From JBMNCQ01 sp049366715 (GTDB lineage Bacteria; Bacillota; Peptococcia; Peptococcales; BICA1-8), in assembly GCA_049366715.1 (NCBI GenBank), contig JBMNCQ010000105.1, positions 1-59,880 of the forward strand: a stretch of DNA of 59,880 nucleotides, read 5' to 3'. The position numbers and the translations under genes were made by a program. Shown here piece by piece: positions 50,001-58,312 of the stretch (position 1 is its first letter; every line of letters starts with the position of its first letter). A model generated the notes under the pieces. The model was not told the origin of the DNA. It did no database searches and saw nothing but the letters and a program-made list of their open reading frames with translations.

Positions 50001-51110
50001 ATGCGGGTACTTTTTACCGGTGGCGGAACCGGCGGGCATGTTTATCCGGCTTTAGCCGTAGCCAAATATATATTAGAAAAATTTCCCGATTCCGAGGTGC
50101 TTTATATAGGTACGAAAAGAGGTCTGGAAGCAAAAATTGTTCCGGAAGCCGGTATCCCTTTTAAGACGATTGAAGTTGAAGGCTGGCAGAGGAAATTTTC
50201 CTGGCAGGCCTTAAGAGCAGGAATAAAAGCATTTGAAGGCGGAACACAGGCGTTAAATGTGATTAAAAAATTCAAGCCGGAAATAGTCATGGGGACAGGA
50301 GGATATGTTTGTGGTCCTGTTGTTCTGGCAGCGGCTTTTTTAAAAATACCTACAGTCTTACATGAACAAAATGCTTTACCGGGTTTGACGAATAAGATAT
50401 TAGCGCGGCTGGTCAATAAGATCATGATAACTTTCCCGGAATCAGGAAATTATTTTCCGGATTCCGGAAAAGTAATTCTTACCGGTCTGCCTGTCCGTAA
50501 GGAGATTTTGGAAATATCCAAAAGGAGAGGATTAGAGTATCTGGGTTTAGAGGAAGGAAAATTCACTGTTCTGGTAAGTGGAGGAAGCAGAGGAGCCAAA
50601 AGCATAAACACTGCATTATTAACAATATATCCGGAATTGTTAAAAAACCCCCGGTTGCAATTAATCCATGCTACCGGTGAGCAAGGCTACGAGGAGATCG
50701 TAAATCAGTTAGCTCAGAAAGGTATAAATATAGCAGAATATGGAAATCTTATTCTTAGGCCATATATATATGAAATGCAGTACGCATTGCATGCTGCCGA
50801 CCTCTGTATCGGCCGGGCGGGGGCAACTTTTATCGCTGAAATTTCCGCAATTGGTCTGCCTGCTATCTTGATCCCTTACCCCTATGCCGCTGAAAATCAT
50901 CAGGAATTTAATGCCAGATCATTGGTAAAGCAAGGCGGAGGGGTAATGATCTTAGATAAAGAATTAACGGGGGAAAGATTATTATTAACCCTGGATGAAT
51001 TTTATAATGATCCTGCAAAAACAATAGCAATGTCTAAAAACATAAAAAAAGCAGGAAATCCTGATTCTTTGGAGAAAATAATGAAAGTTTTAGGAGATCT
51101 TAGTTTCTGA
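50001..51110 (+). CDS. murG: UDP-GlcNAc:lipid I N-acetylglucosaminyltransferase MurG
   Basis: A 369-residue GT28 glycosyltransferase. The N-terminal donor/acceptor loop FTGGGTGGHVYPALAVA is followed by HEQNALPGLTNKIL, LVSGGSRGAKSIN, CIGRAGATFIAEI and IPYPYAAENHQEFNA. It converts lipid I to lipid II on the inner membrane face. ATG 50001 is the family start; GGAGGA lies 10 bases before it. The frame is open upstream to 49878 but that part is not MurG-like. Confidence 0.96.
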   Translation: MRVLFTGGGTGGHVYPALAVAKYILEKFPDSEVLYIGTKRGLEAKIVPEAGIPFKTIEVEGWQRKFSWQALRAGIKAFEGGTQALNVIKKFKPEIVMGTGGYVCGPVVLAAAFLKIPTVLHEQNALPGLTNKILARLVNKIMITFPESGNYFPDSGKVILTGLPVRKEILEISKRRGLEYLGLEEGKFTVLVSGGSRGAKSINTALLTIYPELLKNPRLQLIHATGEQGYEEIVNQLAQKGINIAEYGNLILRPYIYEMQYALHAADLCIGRAGATFIAEISAIGLPAILIPYPYAAENHQEFNARSLVKQGGGVMILDKELTGERLLLTLDEFYNDPAKTIAMSKNIKKAGNPDSLEKIMKVLGDLSF

Positions 51111-51618
51111 GTCTGATCTGGTATTATTCAGTCTTTGAAGATGACCTCCGGATTCTTTAAAAAGGCAGCCTAGAAAAATTTTTTTGAAAAGATAGGACAG
51201 GCCTGTATAATGTTAACGGTACCGCTCTGCCTGTCTGCCGGAAGATAACCATTCCCGGGATTCGGCTTCTTTGGCAGCTAATTGGAGCTGGAATTGACCA
51301 AGCAAATATTGTGCATTCTCATATCTTTTGTCCTTATTTTTTTTATTGGTATTAAGATGTTCAGGCTGGAATAATAAGTTTTAGGGTAAGGAAGATCAGC
51401 ATCTCCGGAATAGACAAGTTGAGGCAGTGTAACACATTTTAAGCATTCTGCATATAAAGTAAAGAGCATACTCGTTCTTGACCTATGCCGGGTTAGTACT
51501 CGTAATGAATATGATAAGAATTTCAGAAACTATTGGTGAAATCTGTTGGCAGGGAGAGCTGATTAAATTACGTTTTCTTTTAATATTGTACTAGAATGGC
51601 TGGAAGGAGTTGAAGATT
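51111..51618. other. 508-base gap between murG and murC without a supported gene
   Basis: No coding frame here has a ribosome site or family resemblance, and no strong terminator was found. A small reverse frame (51278-51469) looks like noise. TAGAAT near 51593, shortly before the murC ribosome site, could be a -10 box. Other gaps in the cluster are also unusually long. Confidence 0.5.
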
Positions 51619-53013
51619 TTGACTTTAGATAAATCAGAATGGATTCATTTTATTGGAATTGGTGGAGCCGGTATGAGCGGAATAGCTAAAGTGTTGTTGG
51701 AGTTGGGGTTTAAAGTTTCCGGTTCAGATCTGAATGTTTCAGAAACAACAAAACGGTTAGAAGAAAGCGGTGCGCTGGTTTTTGCAGGTCATAAAGGCGA
51801 AAATATCACTGAAGGTGTAGATACCGTTGTTGTCTCAAGTGCTATACCGGAAGATAACCCGGAAGTATTAAAAGCGCAAAAACTAAATATCCCGGTTATC
51901 CAAAGAGCCGAAATGCTGGGAAGGCTGATGAAGCTGCAGAAGGGAATCTGTATAGCAGGTGCTCACGGCAAGACAACAACCACATCTATGATTGCACTGG
52001 TGTTGGAAAAAAATAATTTTGACCCGACGGTTATCGTGGGGGGAGAACTTAATGATATCGGTGGAAATGCTAAATTAGGGAGAGGTGAATATCTTGTTGC
52101 CGAAGCCGATGAAAGTGACGGTTCTTTCTTAAAACTCTGGCCCTGGTCAACTGTTATTACAAATATTGAGGATGATCATTTAGACCACTACGGGTCTTTA
52201 GATAACATCATTAAAGCCTTTAATAAATTTATAGACTTAGGAGATCCGGCGGGATTTGCAGTTTTATGTATTGATAATCCTTTCGTTAACAAGCTGGCCG
52301 ATCATGTACCCGGCAAGCTTATTACCTATGGGTTTACGGAAAATGCCGGTTATCAGGCTAAAAATATTATATACAGTGGTTTAATTACCCGAGCAGATAT
52401 TTATTACCAAGGAAGTTTAATTGGAAAATTAGAATTGAACGTACCCGGTAAGCATAATGTAAGCAATGCTTTAGCTGCAATTGCCATCGGGAGAGAATTC
52501 GGCATAGATTTTAACGATATCAACGAGGCCTTAGCGAACTTCCGCGGCGTTCAACGGCGTTTTCAACTGCTCGGCAAAGTGAACGGCATTCAGGTTGTCG
52601 ATGATTATGCTCATCATCCTACGGAAATAAAGGTAACTTTACAGGCAGCAAGAAACAGTCATTCCGGGAGAATTATTGCCGTATTCCAGCCCCATAGATA
52701 TACCCGTACGCATTTTCTAGCTAAAGAATTTGCGCAGAGTTTTTCTCAGGCAGATATTTTAATTTTAGATGAAATATATAGTGCTGGTGAAAAACCAATT
52801 CCCGGGGTATCTACTCAGCTTATCGTTGATCGTCTGGCTCCCGGTGATAAAGCCCACTATATCAAAAACCGGTCTGAATTGATCAATTATCTGCTTACTA
52901 TTGTCGAACCCGGAGATATGGTTCTTACTTTAGGAGCCGGAAACATTTGGCGTGTGGGGATTGACCTGATTGGTGAATTGCAAAAGGACCAAGGAATTTT
53001 AGCATCTGTGTAA
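51619..53013 (+). CDS. murC: UDP-N-acetylmuramate:L-alanine ligase MurC
   Basis: A 464-residue Mur ligase: N-terminal HFIGIGGAGMSGIAKVL, P-loop AGAHGKTTTTSMIAL, VAEADESDGSFL, VVDDYAHHPTEIK, FQPHRYTRT and DIYSAGE-type EIYSAGEKPIPG. It adds L-alanine to UDP-MurNAc, the first peptide step. TTG 51619 is chosen because GGAAGGAG lies 9 bases upstream; the ATG-less alternative TTG 51610 abuts the ribosome site. Confidence 0.96.
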   Translation: MTLDKSEWIHFIGIGGAGMSGIAKVLLELGFKVSGSDLNVSETTKRLEESGALVFAGHKGENITEGVDTVVVSSAIPEDNPEVLKAQKLNIPVIQRAEMLGRLMKLQKGICIAGAHGKTTTTSMIALVLEKNNFDPTVIVGGELNDIGGNAKLGRGEYLVAEADESDGSFLKLWPWSTVITNIEDDHLDHYGSLDNIIKAFNKFIDLGDPAGFAVLCIDNPFVNKLADHVPGKLITYGFTENAGYQAKNIIYSGLITRADIYYQGSLIGKLELNVPGKHNVSNALAAIAIGREFGIDFNDINEALANFRGVQRRFQLLGKVNGIQVVDDYAHHPTEIKVTLQAARNSHSGRIIAVFQPHRYTRTHFLAKEFAQSFSQADILILDEIYSAGEKPIPGVSTQLIVDRLAPGDKAHYIKNRSELINYLLTIVEPGDMVLTLGAGNIWRVGIDLIGELQKDQGILASV

Positions 53014-53032
53014 AGTAGAGAGGGATTTAACA

Positions 53033-53938
53033 ATGCGTTTAGATGAACTTGCGGCAGGATTGAAAAAAGAAGTAAGAGGAAGAGTTAAAATTTCCGAATC
53101 CCTGAGCCGGCATACCACTTGGCGGATTGGAGGACCGGCGGATTTGTTTTTTATACCTGCGGATAGGAGTGATCTTAGTGCCGGGCTGCAGTTTGGTGCT
53201 AAGTATCAATTACCGGTAACCATAATTGGCGGGGGGTCTAATCTCTTAGTTAGAGACGAAGGAATCCGAGGAATGGTCATCAGAATGACAGATCTCAGAA
53301 ATATACAATTCACCGATGAGTTTCTTAAAGCCGGCGGGGGAGTCAGGCTCCCCTATTTAGCCCGGGAAATTGTCAGGCGGGGATTAACCGGTTTAGAATT
53401 TGCGGCAGGAATACCCGGTACTGTCGGCGGGGCTGTCATAATGAATGCAGGAGCTCACGGCGGTTCTATGCATGATGTCGTAGAAAATGTCGTAGCAATG
53501 GATTATCAGGGGAATATCCTGGATCTGTCAAAGAAGGATCTGGAATTTTCCTATAGGAATAGCAGGTTAAAAGGCAGTAATTTAATCGTAATTGAAGTTC
53601 ATTTAAAGCTGAAGAGCGGTGATGCGGCTGAAAGCCAGACCATAATAAAGCGGAATTTAGAATTTCGCAATTTAAAACAGCCCTGGGAATATCCCAACGG
53701 AGGCAGTGTTTTTAAAAATCCTCCGGGAGATTCGGCGGGTAGAATGATAGATTCTGTCGGTGCAAAAGGTTGGCAGGTTGGAAATGCACAGGTCTCGGAA
53801 AAACATGCCAATTTTATCATAAATCTTGGCGGGGCTACCTGTTCTGAGGTCCTGGCCTTGATGGAAAAAATAAATCATGCTGTTTATGGCAAGTTTGGTG
53901 TCCTTTTAGAACCAGAAATACTTGTTTTGGGGGGATAA
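53033..53938 (+). CDS. murB: UDP-N-acetylenolpyruvoylglucosamine reductase MurB
   Basis: A 301-residue FAD enzyme. TTWRIGGPADLF, the FAD loop IIGGGSNLLVRDEG, GLEFAAGIPGTVGGAV, FSYRNSRLK, NGGSVFKNP with the active-site Ser, and the C-terminal LLEPEI with the catalytic Glu are all present. It reduces the enolpyruvyl group with NADPH to give UDP-MurNAc. It lies 19 bases after murC and two bases before murA. Confidence 0.96.
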   Translation: MRLDELAAGLKKEVRGRVKISESLSRHTTWRIGGPADLFFIPADRSDLSAGLQFGAKYQLPVTIIGGGSNLLVRDEGIRGMVIRMTDLRNIQFTDEFLKAGGGVRLPYLAREIVRRGLTGLEFAAGIPGTVGGAVIMNAGAHGGSMHDVVENVVAMDYQGNILDLSKKDLEFSYRNSRLKGSNLIVIEVHLKLKSGDAAESQTIIKRNLEFRNLKQPWEYPNGGSVFKNPPGDSAGRMIDSVGAKGWQVGNAQVSEKHANFIINLGGATCSEVLALMEKINHAVYGKFGVLLEPEILVLGG

Positions 53939-53940
53939 TA

Positions 53941-55227
53941 ATGGAAAAGTATATTATAATGGGCGGAAATCCTCTTTCTGGTTCCGTAAGAATAAGTGGT
54001 GCAAAAAATGCTGTTTTACCGATACTAGCTGCTTCGATATTGTCTTCAGGAATTTCAACCATTAATGATGTACCAAGACTGAGAGACGTTCAAGTCATGA
54101 AAGAGGTATTGGAATTTTTAGGTTGTACTGTGGAGTGGTCAGGTTCTACAATGAAAATTGATAGTTCCAAGGTTGCTTCGATAGAAATATCCGATTTTCT
54201 AATGAGAAAGATGCGTGCATCCAATCTGGTTATGGGGCCGCTTTTGTCCAGGTTTGCTAAGGCTAAGCTCAGTTTCCCCGGCGGATGTGCCATCGGGTCC
54301 CGGCCCATGGATTTGCATTTAAAAGGTTTGAGCTCCATGGGTGCTGAAATAGTCGAAAAGTTTGGATTTATTGAAACCAATGCCCGTCAGGGTTATTTAA
54401 AAGGAGCAGAAATATACCTTGATTTTCCCAGTGTAGGTGCAACGGAGAATATTATGATGGCTGCTGCTTTAGCCCGGGGAACTACTGTTATTTCTAATGC
54501 GGCCAAAGAGCCTGAGATCGTTGACCTCCAAAAATTTCTCAACAGTATGGGAGCTCGAATCCAGGGTGCAGGCAGTGATGTGATAACGGTAGAAGGTGTT
54601 GAAAACTTAAATTCCACAGAGCATACGGTTATACCGGACCGGATAGAAGCAGGTACCTTTATGGTTGCGGCGGCTATTACCAAAAGCAGTATAAAAATTG
54701 AGAATGTTCGCATAAAGCATATGGAAGCAGTTATCGCTAAATTAAAAGATATTGGTCTTACCCTTACTGAAGAAGACGGCGCTTTGCTGGTAGTAGGTAC
54801 TGAAAATATGCAGGCTGTAGATATAAAAACGCTGCCTTATCCGGGATTTCCCACCGATATGCAGCCGCAAATAATATCCCTGCTGGCGACGGTAAAAGGA
54901 ACAAGTATTATCAGCGAGAATATCTTTGAAAACCGTTTTAAACATATTGATGAATTACGGCGGATGGGAGCAGATATTAAAGTCGAAGGGCGTATTTCGA
55001 TAATAAAAGGCAGGAAAAAGCCTTTAAGCGGGACATTCGTTAATGCCTCTGATTTAAGGGCCGGTGCTGCTCTGGTTCTGGCAGGTCTGGCAGCTGAGGA
55101 TGCAACGATCGTTGATTCGATCTATCATATAGACCGTGGCTATGAGAACTTTGAGCAGAAGTTAAGGGGGCTCGGAGCCAAAATCATCCGGGTAACGGAG
55201 ACCACCCAACGGGGTCCGGAAAAATAA
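53941..55227 (+). CDS. murA: UDP-N-acetylglucosamine 1-carboxyvinyltransferase MurA
   Basis: A 428-residue enolpyruvyl transferase. N-terminal SGAKNAVLPILAASIL carries the substrate Lys-Asn pair, and FPGGCAIGSRPMDLH carries the catalytic Cys (about residue 117) that fosfomycin alkylates in sensitive enzymes. IPDRIEAGTFMVAAA, PYPGFPTDMQPQ and DLRAGAALVLAGL are later family motifs. It makes the first committed step to peptidoglycan. GGGGGG precedes the ATG, overlapping the end of murB. Confidence 0.96.
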   Translation: MEKYIIMGGNPLSGSVRISGAKNAVLPILAASILSSGISTINDVPRLRDVQVMKEVLEFLGCTVEWSGSTMKIDSSKVASIEISDFLMRKMRASNLVMGPLLSRFAKAKLSFPGGCAIGSRPMDLHLKGLSSMGAEIVEKFGFIETNARQGYLKGAEIYLDFPSVGATENIMMAAALARGTTVISNAAKEPEIVDLQKFLNSMGARIQGAGSDVITVEGVENLNSTEHTVIPDRIEAGTFMVAAAITKSSIKIENVRIKHMEAVIAKLKDIGLTLTEEDGALLVVGTENMQAVDIKTLPYPGFPTDMQPQIISLLATVKGTSIISENIFENRFKHIDELRRMGADIKVEGRISIIKGRKKPLSGTFVNASDLRAGAALVLAGLAAEDATIVDSIYHIDRGYENFEQKLRGLGAKIIRVTETTQRGPEK

Positions 55228-55294
55228 AGAACTAAATGGGAAAATTCACTGGACATATTCAGTGCAGACATAGAACCGAAGGTTCTAAGCTGCC

Positions 55295-55316
55295 AAAACC
55301 TGCCTGGCAGGTTTTT
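55295..55316 (+). terminator. terminator-like hairpin after murA
   Basis: AAAACCTGC, loop CTG, GCAGGTTTT, then T. A competing hairpin, GGTTTT...AAAACC (about 55310-55330), shares the T-rich arm. A smaller palindrome (TAGAACC, GAA, GGTTCTA) lies at 55271-55287. Confidence 0.55.
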
Positions 55317-55331
55317 CCCACAGGAAAACCT

Positions 55332-55361
55332 TGGACAAGTTGTTAAGCATTTTGCTATAAT
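55332..55361 (+). promoter_or_regulatory. promoter for ftsQ-ftsZ
   Basis: TGGACA (55332-55337), an 18-base spacer, and TGCTATAAT (55353-55361), an extended -10. It lies just after the murA terminator and implies that ftsQ and ftsZ form their own transcript with a leader of about 215 bases containing the 7-bp repeats. Confidence 0.6.
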
Positions 55362-55523
55362 TAGTCTCGAGGATTTTTTTATGCCAAAACAGAAGTAAGA
55401 AAAAGGCAGAGTAGCTACAGTAACTACAGTTCTAGTAGCTGAAACTGAAAACTACTATAAACTTATGAACTATGCTCTATGAACTAGCAGCTACATATGT
55501 TCTATGCCCTGATACTAATCACC

Positions 55524-55565
55524 AGTCACTAGTCACTAGTCACTAGTCACTAACCACTAGTCACT
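55524..55565. repeat. 7-bp tandem repeat (AGTCACT, six units) before ftsQ
   Basis: AGTCACT at 55524, 55531, 55538, 55545 and 55559, with one degenerate unit AACCACT at 55552. The preceding 120 bases are also low-complexity (ACTAC, CTATG and GAACTA motifs). The array ends five bases before the ftsQ ribosome site. The rest of the 357-base gap holds a terminator and promoter as listed, and no gene. Confidence 0.9.
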
Positions 55566-55584
55566 AACATAGGTGGAGATGTCA

Positions 55585-56358
55585 ATGAATGTCACGCATC
55601 TTAATAAATATCGTAAAAAAAAGCGGCAGCCAAATAGAAATTTTAAGATTCCAACCCCTGTCATTTATTTTTTATTAACGGCAGTGGGTTTGTACTTTTT
55701 TATCCATTCACCCTTTTTTGCAATCAAAGATATTAAAGTGGTGGGTAACCGTTTATTGGAAACGGAAAAGATTGTTAATCTTAGCCAGGTTAAAACAGGC
55801 CAAAATTTAATGGAACTTGATAAAAAGGATATCGGGGAAAAGGTAGCGGTCCATCCTTTTGTGAAAGAAGTAGAGATAAAACGCAGGCTTCCCAATACTT
55901 TGGAAATTAAGATAATCGAACGTGATCCTGTCGGGCTTGTGGTCTGTTCCGACGGTTTTATTCAAGTCAGTGAAGAAGGTCATTTTTTAGCTCTGGTGAA
56001 TGATATAGGTGAATACTCTTTACCTGTAATAAGCGGTATCAGCCTGGATCAACTGCCGGGGCCGGGGCAAATTATTAATAACCCCGGCTTGCAAATGGCC
56101 TTGCAAATTGTAAAAAATTGCCAGAGGTCGTTATTAAAAAATATAGCGGAAATAAATATCGCAAATAAGAAGCATATTTTAGCCTACACCTTAACAGGTA
56201 TAGAAATTAGATTAGGTTCCTTTGCGGGTGTTACAGAAAGGTTAACAGGTCTAAATGAAATCCTTCAAGACTTTAATGAGAAAAATATTCTTGAAAAGAA
56301 TATAGAATATATTGATTTAAGATTTACCGGCCCGCCTATAATTAAAACAAAAAAATAA
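55585..56358 (+). CDS. ftsQ: cell division protein FtsQ/DivIB
   Basis: A 257-residue bitopic protein. A basic cytoplasmic start (YRKKKRQPNRNFK) and membrane helix (VIYFLLTAVGLYFFI) precede a POTRA domain (FAIKDIKVVGNRLLETEKIV ... RRLPNTLEIKIIERDPVG) and the FtsQ/DivIB domain to the end. It scaffolds the septal synthase with FtsL. ATG 55585 is chosen because AGGTGGAG ends six bases before it. Confidence 0.93.
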   Translation: MNVTHLNKYRKKKRQPNRNFKIPTPVIYFLLTAVGLYFFIHSPFFAIKDIKVVGNRLLETEKIVNLSQVKTGQNLMELDKKDIGEKVAVHPFVKEVEIKRRLPNTLEIKIIERDPVGLVVCSDGFIQVSEEGHFLALVNDIGEYSLPVISGISLDQLPGPGQIINNPGLQMALQIVKNCQRSLLKNIAEINIANKKHILAYTLTGIEIRLGSFAGVTERLTGLNEILQDFNEKNILEKNIEYIDLRFTGPPIIKTKK

Positions 56359-56472
56359 GCCTATAAAAAAAGGGAATTTTCCTAATCATGTGGAATTTAT
56401 GCTTAGGTAAGCTGACAATAATGATAATTAGATAAATATACTGTTCGGTCGGAAGAAAGGGGTTATGACTTC

Positions 56473-57510
56473 ATGCTGGAATTTGATGTGGATATTCACC
56501 AGTTCGCTCAGATAAAAGTAATCGGCGTTGGTGGAGGAGGAAGCAATGCAGTTAACAGAATGATTTCTGCAGGTCTAAAAGGTGTTGAATTTATTGCTGT
56601 AAATACTGATGCTCAAGCCTTATATTTATCACAGGCAGAGATAAAAATACAAATCGGAACGAAATTAACCAGAGGTTTAGGTGCAGGAGCAAACCCCGAA
56701 ATCGGCAAGAATGCGGCCGAAGAAAGTCGTGATGAGTTAGTAAAAGCCCTGAAAGGGTCCGATATGGTTTTTGTTACTGCCGGTATGGGAGGCGGTACAG
56801 GTACAGGTGCCGCACCGATTGTTGCCGAAGTGGCCAAAGAAGTAGGCGCCCTGACCGTCGGTGTGGTAACCAAACCCTTTACCTTTGAAGGCAGGAAACG
56901 TGCCCAGCAGGCAGTGAGCGGCACTACTAATTTAAAAGATAAGGTAGACACATTAATCACAATCCCCAATGATAGATTATTGCAAGTAGTGGATAAAAAC
57001 ACATCTATTAATGAGGCTTTTAGAATCGCAGACGATGTTTTGCGCCAGGGTGTTCAAGGGATTTCCGATTTAATTGCCGTTCCCGGTTTAATTAACCTTG
57101 ATTTTGCTGATGTGAAAACCATCATGCATAATACCGGTTCTGCTCTCATGGGTATAGGTACGTCTGCCGGGGAAAACAGGGCTGTTACCGCTGCCCGTAA
57201 CGCGATATCTTCACCCTTACTGGAGACTTCTATTGAAGGCGCCAAAGGAGTCCTTTTAAATATCACCGGCGGTTCAAGTCTGGGTTTGTTTGAGGTGAAT
57301 GAAGCTGCAGAAATAATTGCTGAGGCTGCTGATCCCGAGGCGAATATTATTTTTGGTGCTGTGATCGATGAAAAATTGGAAGATGAAATAAGAGTAACCG
57401 TCATTGCTACCGGATTTGATCAAAAGTCAAAACCTGAGGAAAAAATTCCCTTGAAAAGTTTCCAGAGCAGTGAGGATTGGACAATACCTGAATTCTTAAG
57501 AAGAAGGTAG
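56473..57510 (+). CDS. ftsZ: cell division GTPase FtsZ
   Basis: A 345-residue tubulin-like GTPase. VIGVGGGGSNAVNRMI, the tubulin signature GGGTGTGAAP, IPNDRLL, and the T7 loop NLDFADVKTIM are intact. A short linker leads to the conserved C-terminal peptide DWTIPEFLRRR that binds membrane tethers such as FtsA or SepF. It polymerises into the division ring. No ftsA precedes it, so its tether is encoded elsewhere. Confidence 0.97.
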   Translation: MLEFDVDIHQFAQIKVIGVGGGGSNAVNRMISAGLKGVEFIAVNTDAQALYLSQAEIKIQIGTKLTRGLGAGANPEIGKNAAEESRDELVKALKGSDMVFVTAGMGGGTGTGAAPIVAEVAKEVGALTVGVVTKPFTFEGRKRAQQAVSGTTNLKDKVDTLITIPNDRLLQVVDKNTSINEAFRIADDVLRQGVQGISDLIAVPGLINLDFADVKTIMHNTGSALMGIGTSAGENRAVTAARNAISSPLLETSIEGAKGVLLNITGGSSLGLFEVNEAAEIIAEAADPEANIIFGAVIDEKLEDEIRVTVIATGFDQKSKPEEKIPLKSFQSSEDWTIPEFLRRR

Positions 57511-57581
57511 CTTAACGGGACGGATGATTAGGGATAGCCAGGATAGTTTAAAGAGCATAGAGCATAGTTTAAAGTTTATAG

Positions 57582-57612
57582 TTGATGCATTATCGTAAAT
57601 TTTGGCTATAAT
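57582..57612 (+). promoter_or_regulatory. possible promoter for the Nudix gene
   Basis: TTGATG (57582-57587), 19 bases, TATAAT (57607-57612). The 7-bp repeat array starts five bases after the -10 box, so it would begin at about the transcription start. Confidence 0.4.
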
Positions 57613-57617
57613 GTGGT

Positions 57618-57666
57618 AGAGAACAGAGAACAGAGAACAGAGAACAGAGAACAGAGAACAGAGAAC
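57618..57666. repeat. 7-bp tandem repeat (AGAGAAC, seven units) after ftsZ
   Basis: Seven perfect copies of AGAGAAC in a row. Two copies of AGAGCAT at 57552-57565 lie a little upstream. The array is in the presumed 5' leader of the Nudix gene, 38 bases before its start codon. Confidence 0.95.
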
Positions 57667-57703
57667 AGACCTAGGATTGTCTATCCCGTTAGGAAGTGGA
57701 CAG

Positions 57704-58084
57704 GTGCTGGATGTTACGGCTGCTTTACTTGTAAAAGATAATTTAATCCTAATTGCCCAGCGCGCCGAAGCCGGCCACCTGGCCGGTATGTGGGAATTTC
57801 CCGGCGGTAAAATCGAGGAGGGGGAAACGCCCCGGGAATGCTTACAAAGAGAAATGCGGGAAGAATTTGATATTCATGTCAGGATCGGAGAATATTTTGG
57901 GGAGAGCATTTATCATTATGAGGATAAATCCGTAAGATTAATCGCTTACTGGGTAACCTGGGAAAAAGGCCGAATTACAGCACGGGTACATTCCCGGTTT
58001 GAATTTGTTCCCGTGAATGAATTAGACAAATATAACTTTGCCCCTGCGGATGTTCCTTTGGTGGCTAAGCTTTTAAAAGCTTAG
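57704..58084 (+). CDS. MutT-like Nudix hydrolase
   Basis: A 126-residue Nudix protein. The Nudix box GGKIEEGETPRECLQREMRE is followed by EFD, keeping the Mg-binding REMREE core; the usual final Gly is Asp. WEFPGGK and the neighbouring residues match the MutT/8-oxo-dGTP diphosphatase group, which cleans oxidised nucleotides or acts as a CTP pyrophosphohydrolase. GTG 57704 is chosen because AGGA lies 9 bases upstream and the family begins here. TTG 57677 would add nine residues. Confidence 0.9.
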   Translation: MLDVTAALLVKDNLILIAQRAEAGHLAGMWEFPGGKIEEGETPRECLQREMREEFDIHVRIGEYFGESIYHYEDKSVRLIAYWVTWEKGRITARVHSRFEFVPVNELDKYNFAPADVPLVAKLLKA

Positions 58085-58124
58085 CCAACTAAAAAGCAGC
58101 AAGAGCAAGGAGAAATATAGGAGC

Positions 58125-58164
58125 AAAGGGTACGGAGCGACAAGCGGTCCGTACCCTTTTTTTG
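58125..58164 (+). terminator. rho-independent terminator after the Nudix gene
   Basis: AAAGGGTACGGA and TCCGTACCCTTT form a 12-base perfect stem with an 11-base loop, followed by further T to 58163. Confidence 0.92.
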
Positions 58165-58312
58165 TTTGTTCCGGGAAAAGAAACGGCTCCTAAAGCACAT
58201 GAAATTTAACAAAAAATTCAAATTTTTAAAGTTTAATTAATGGTAAATTAAACTAATTATTGTTTAATAGTCATGAGGACAAATATTTAATTATATTAAG
58301 GGAGGTTTTATC

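Noticed and set aside
51278..51469. Reverse-strand small gene in the murG-murC gap
   Set aside because: There is no ribosome site, no family resemblance, and the composition is typical of non-coding sequence.
58200..58312. Pho box before phoA
   Set aside because: TTTAACA and similar A/T-rich hexamers occur, but not as a clear set of regularly spaced repeats, and the heptamer array of sites A-D is absent.
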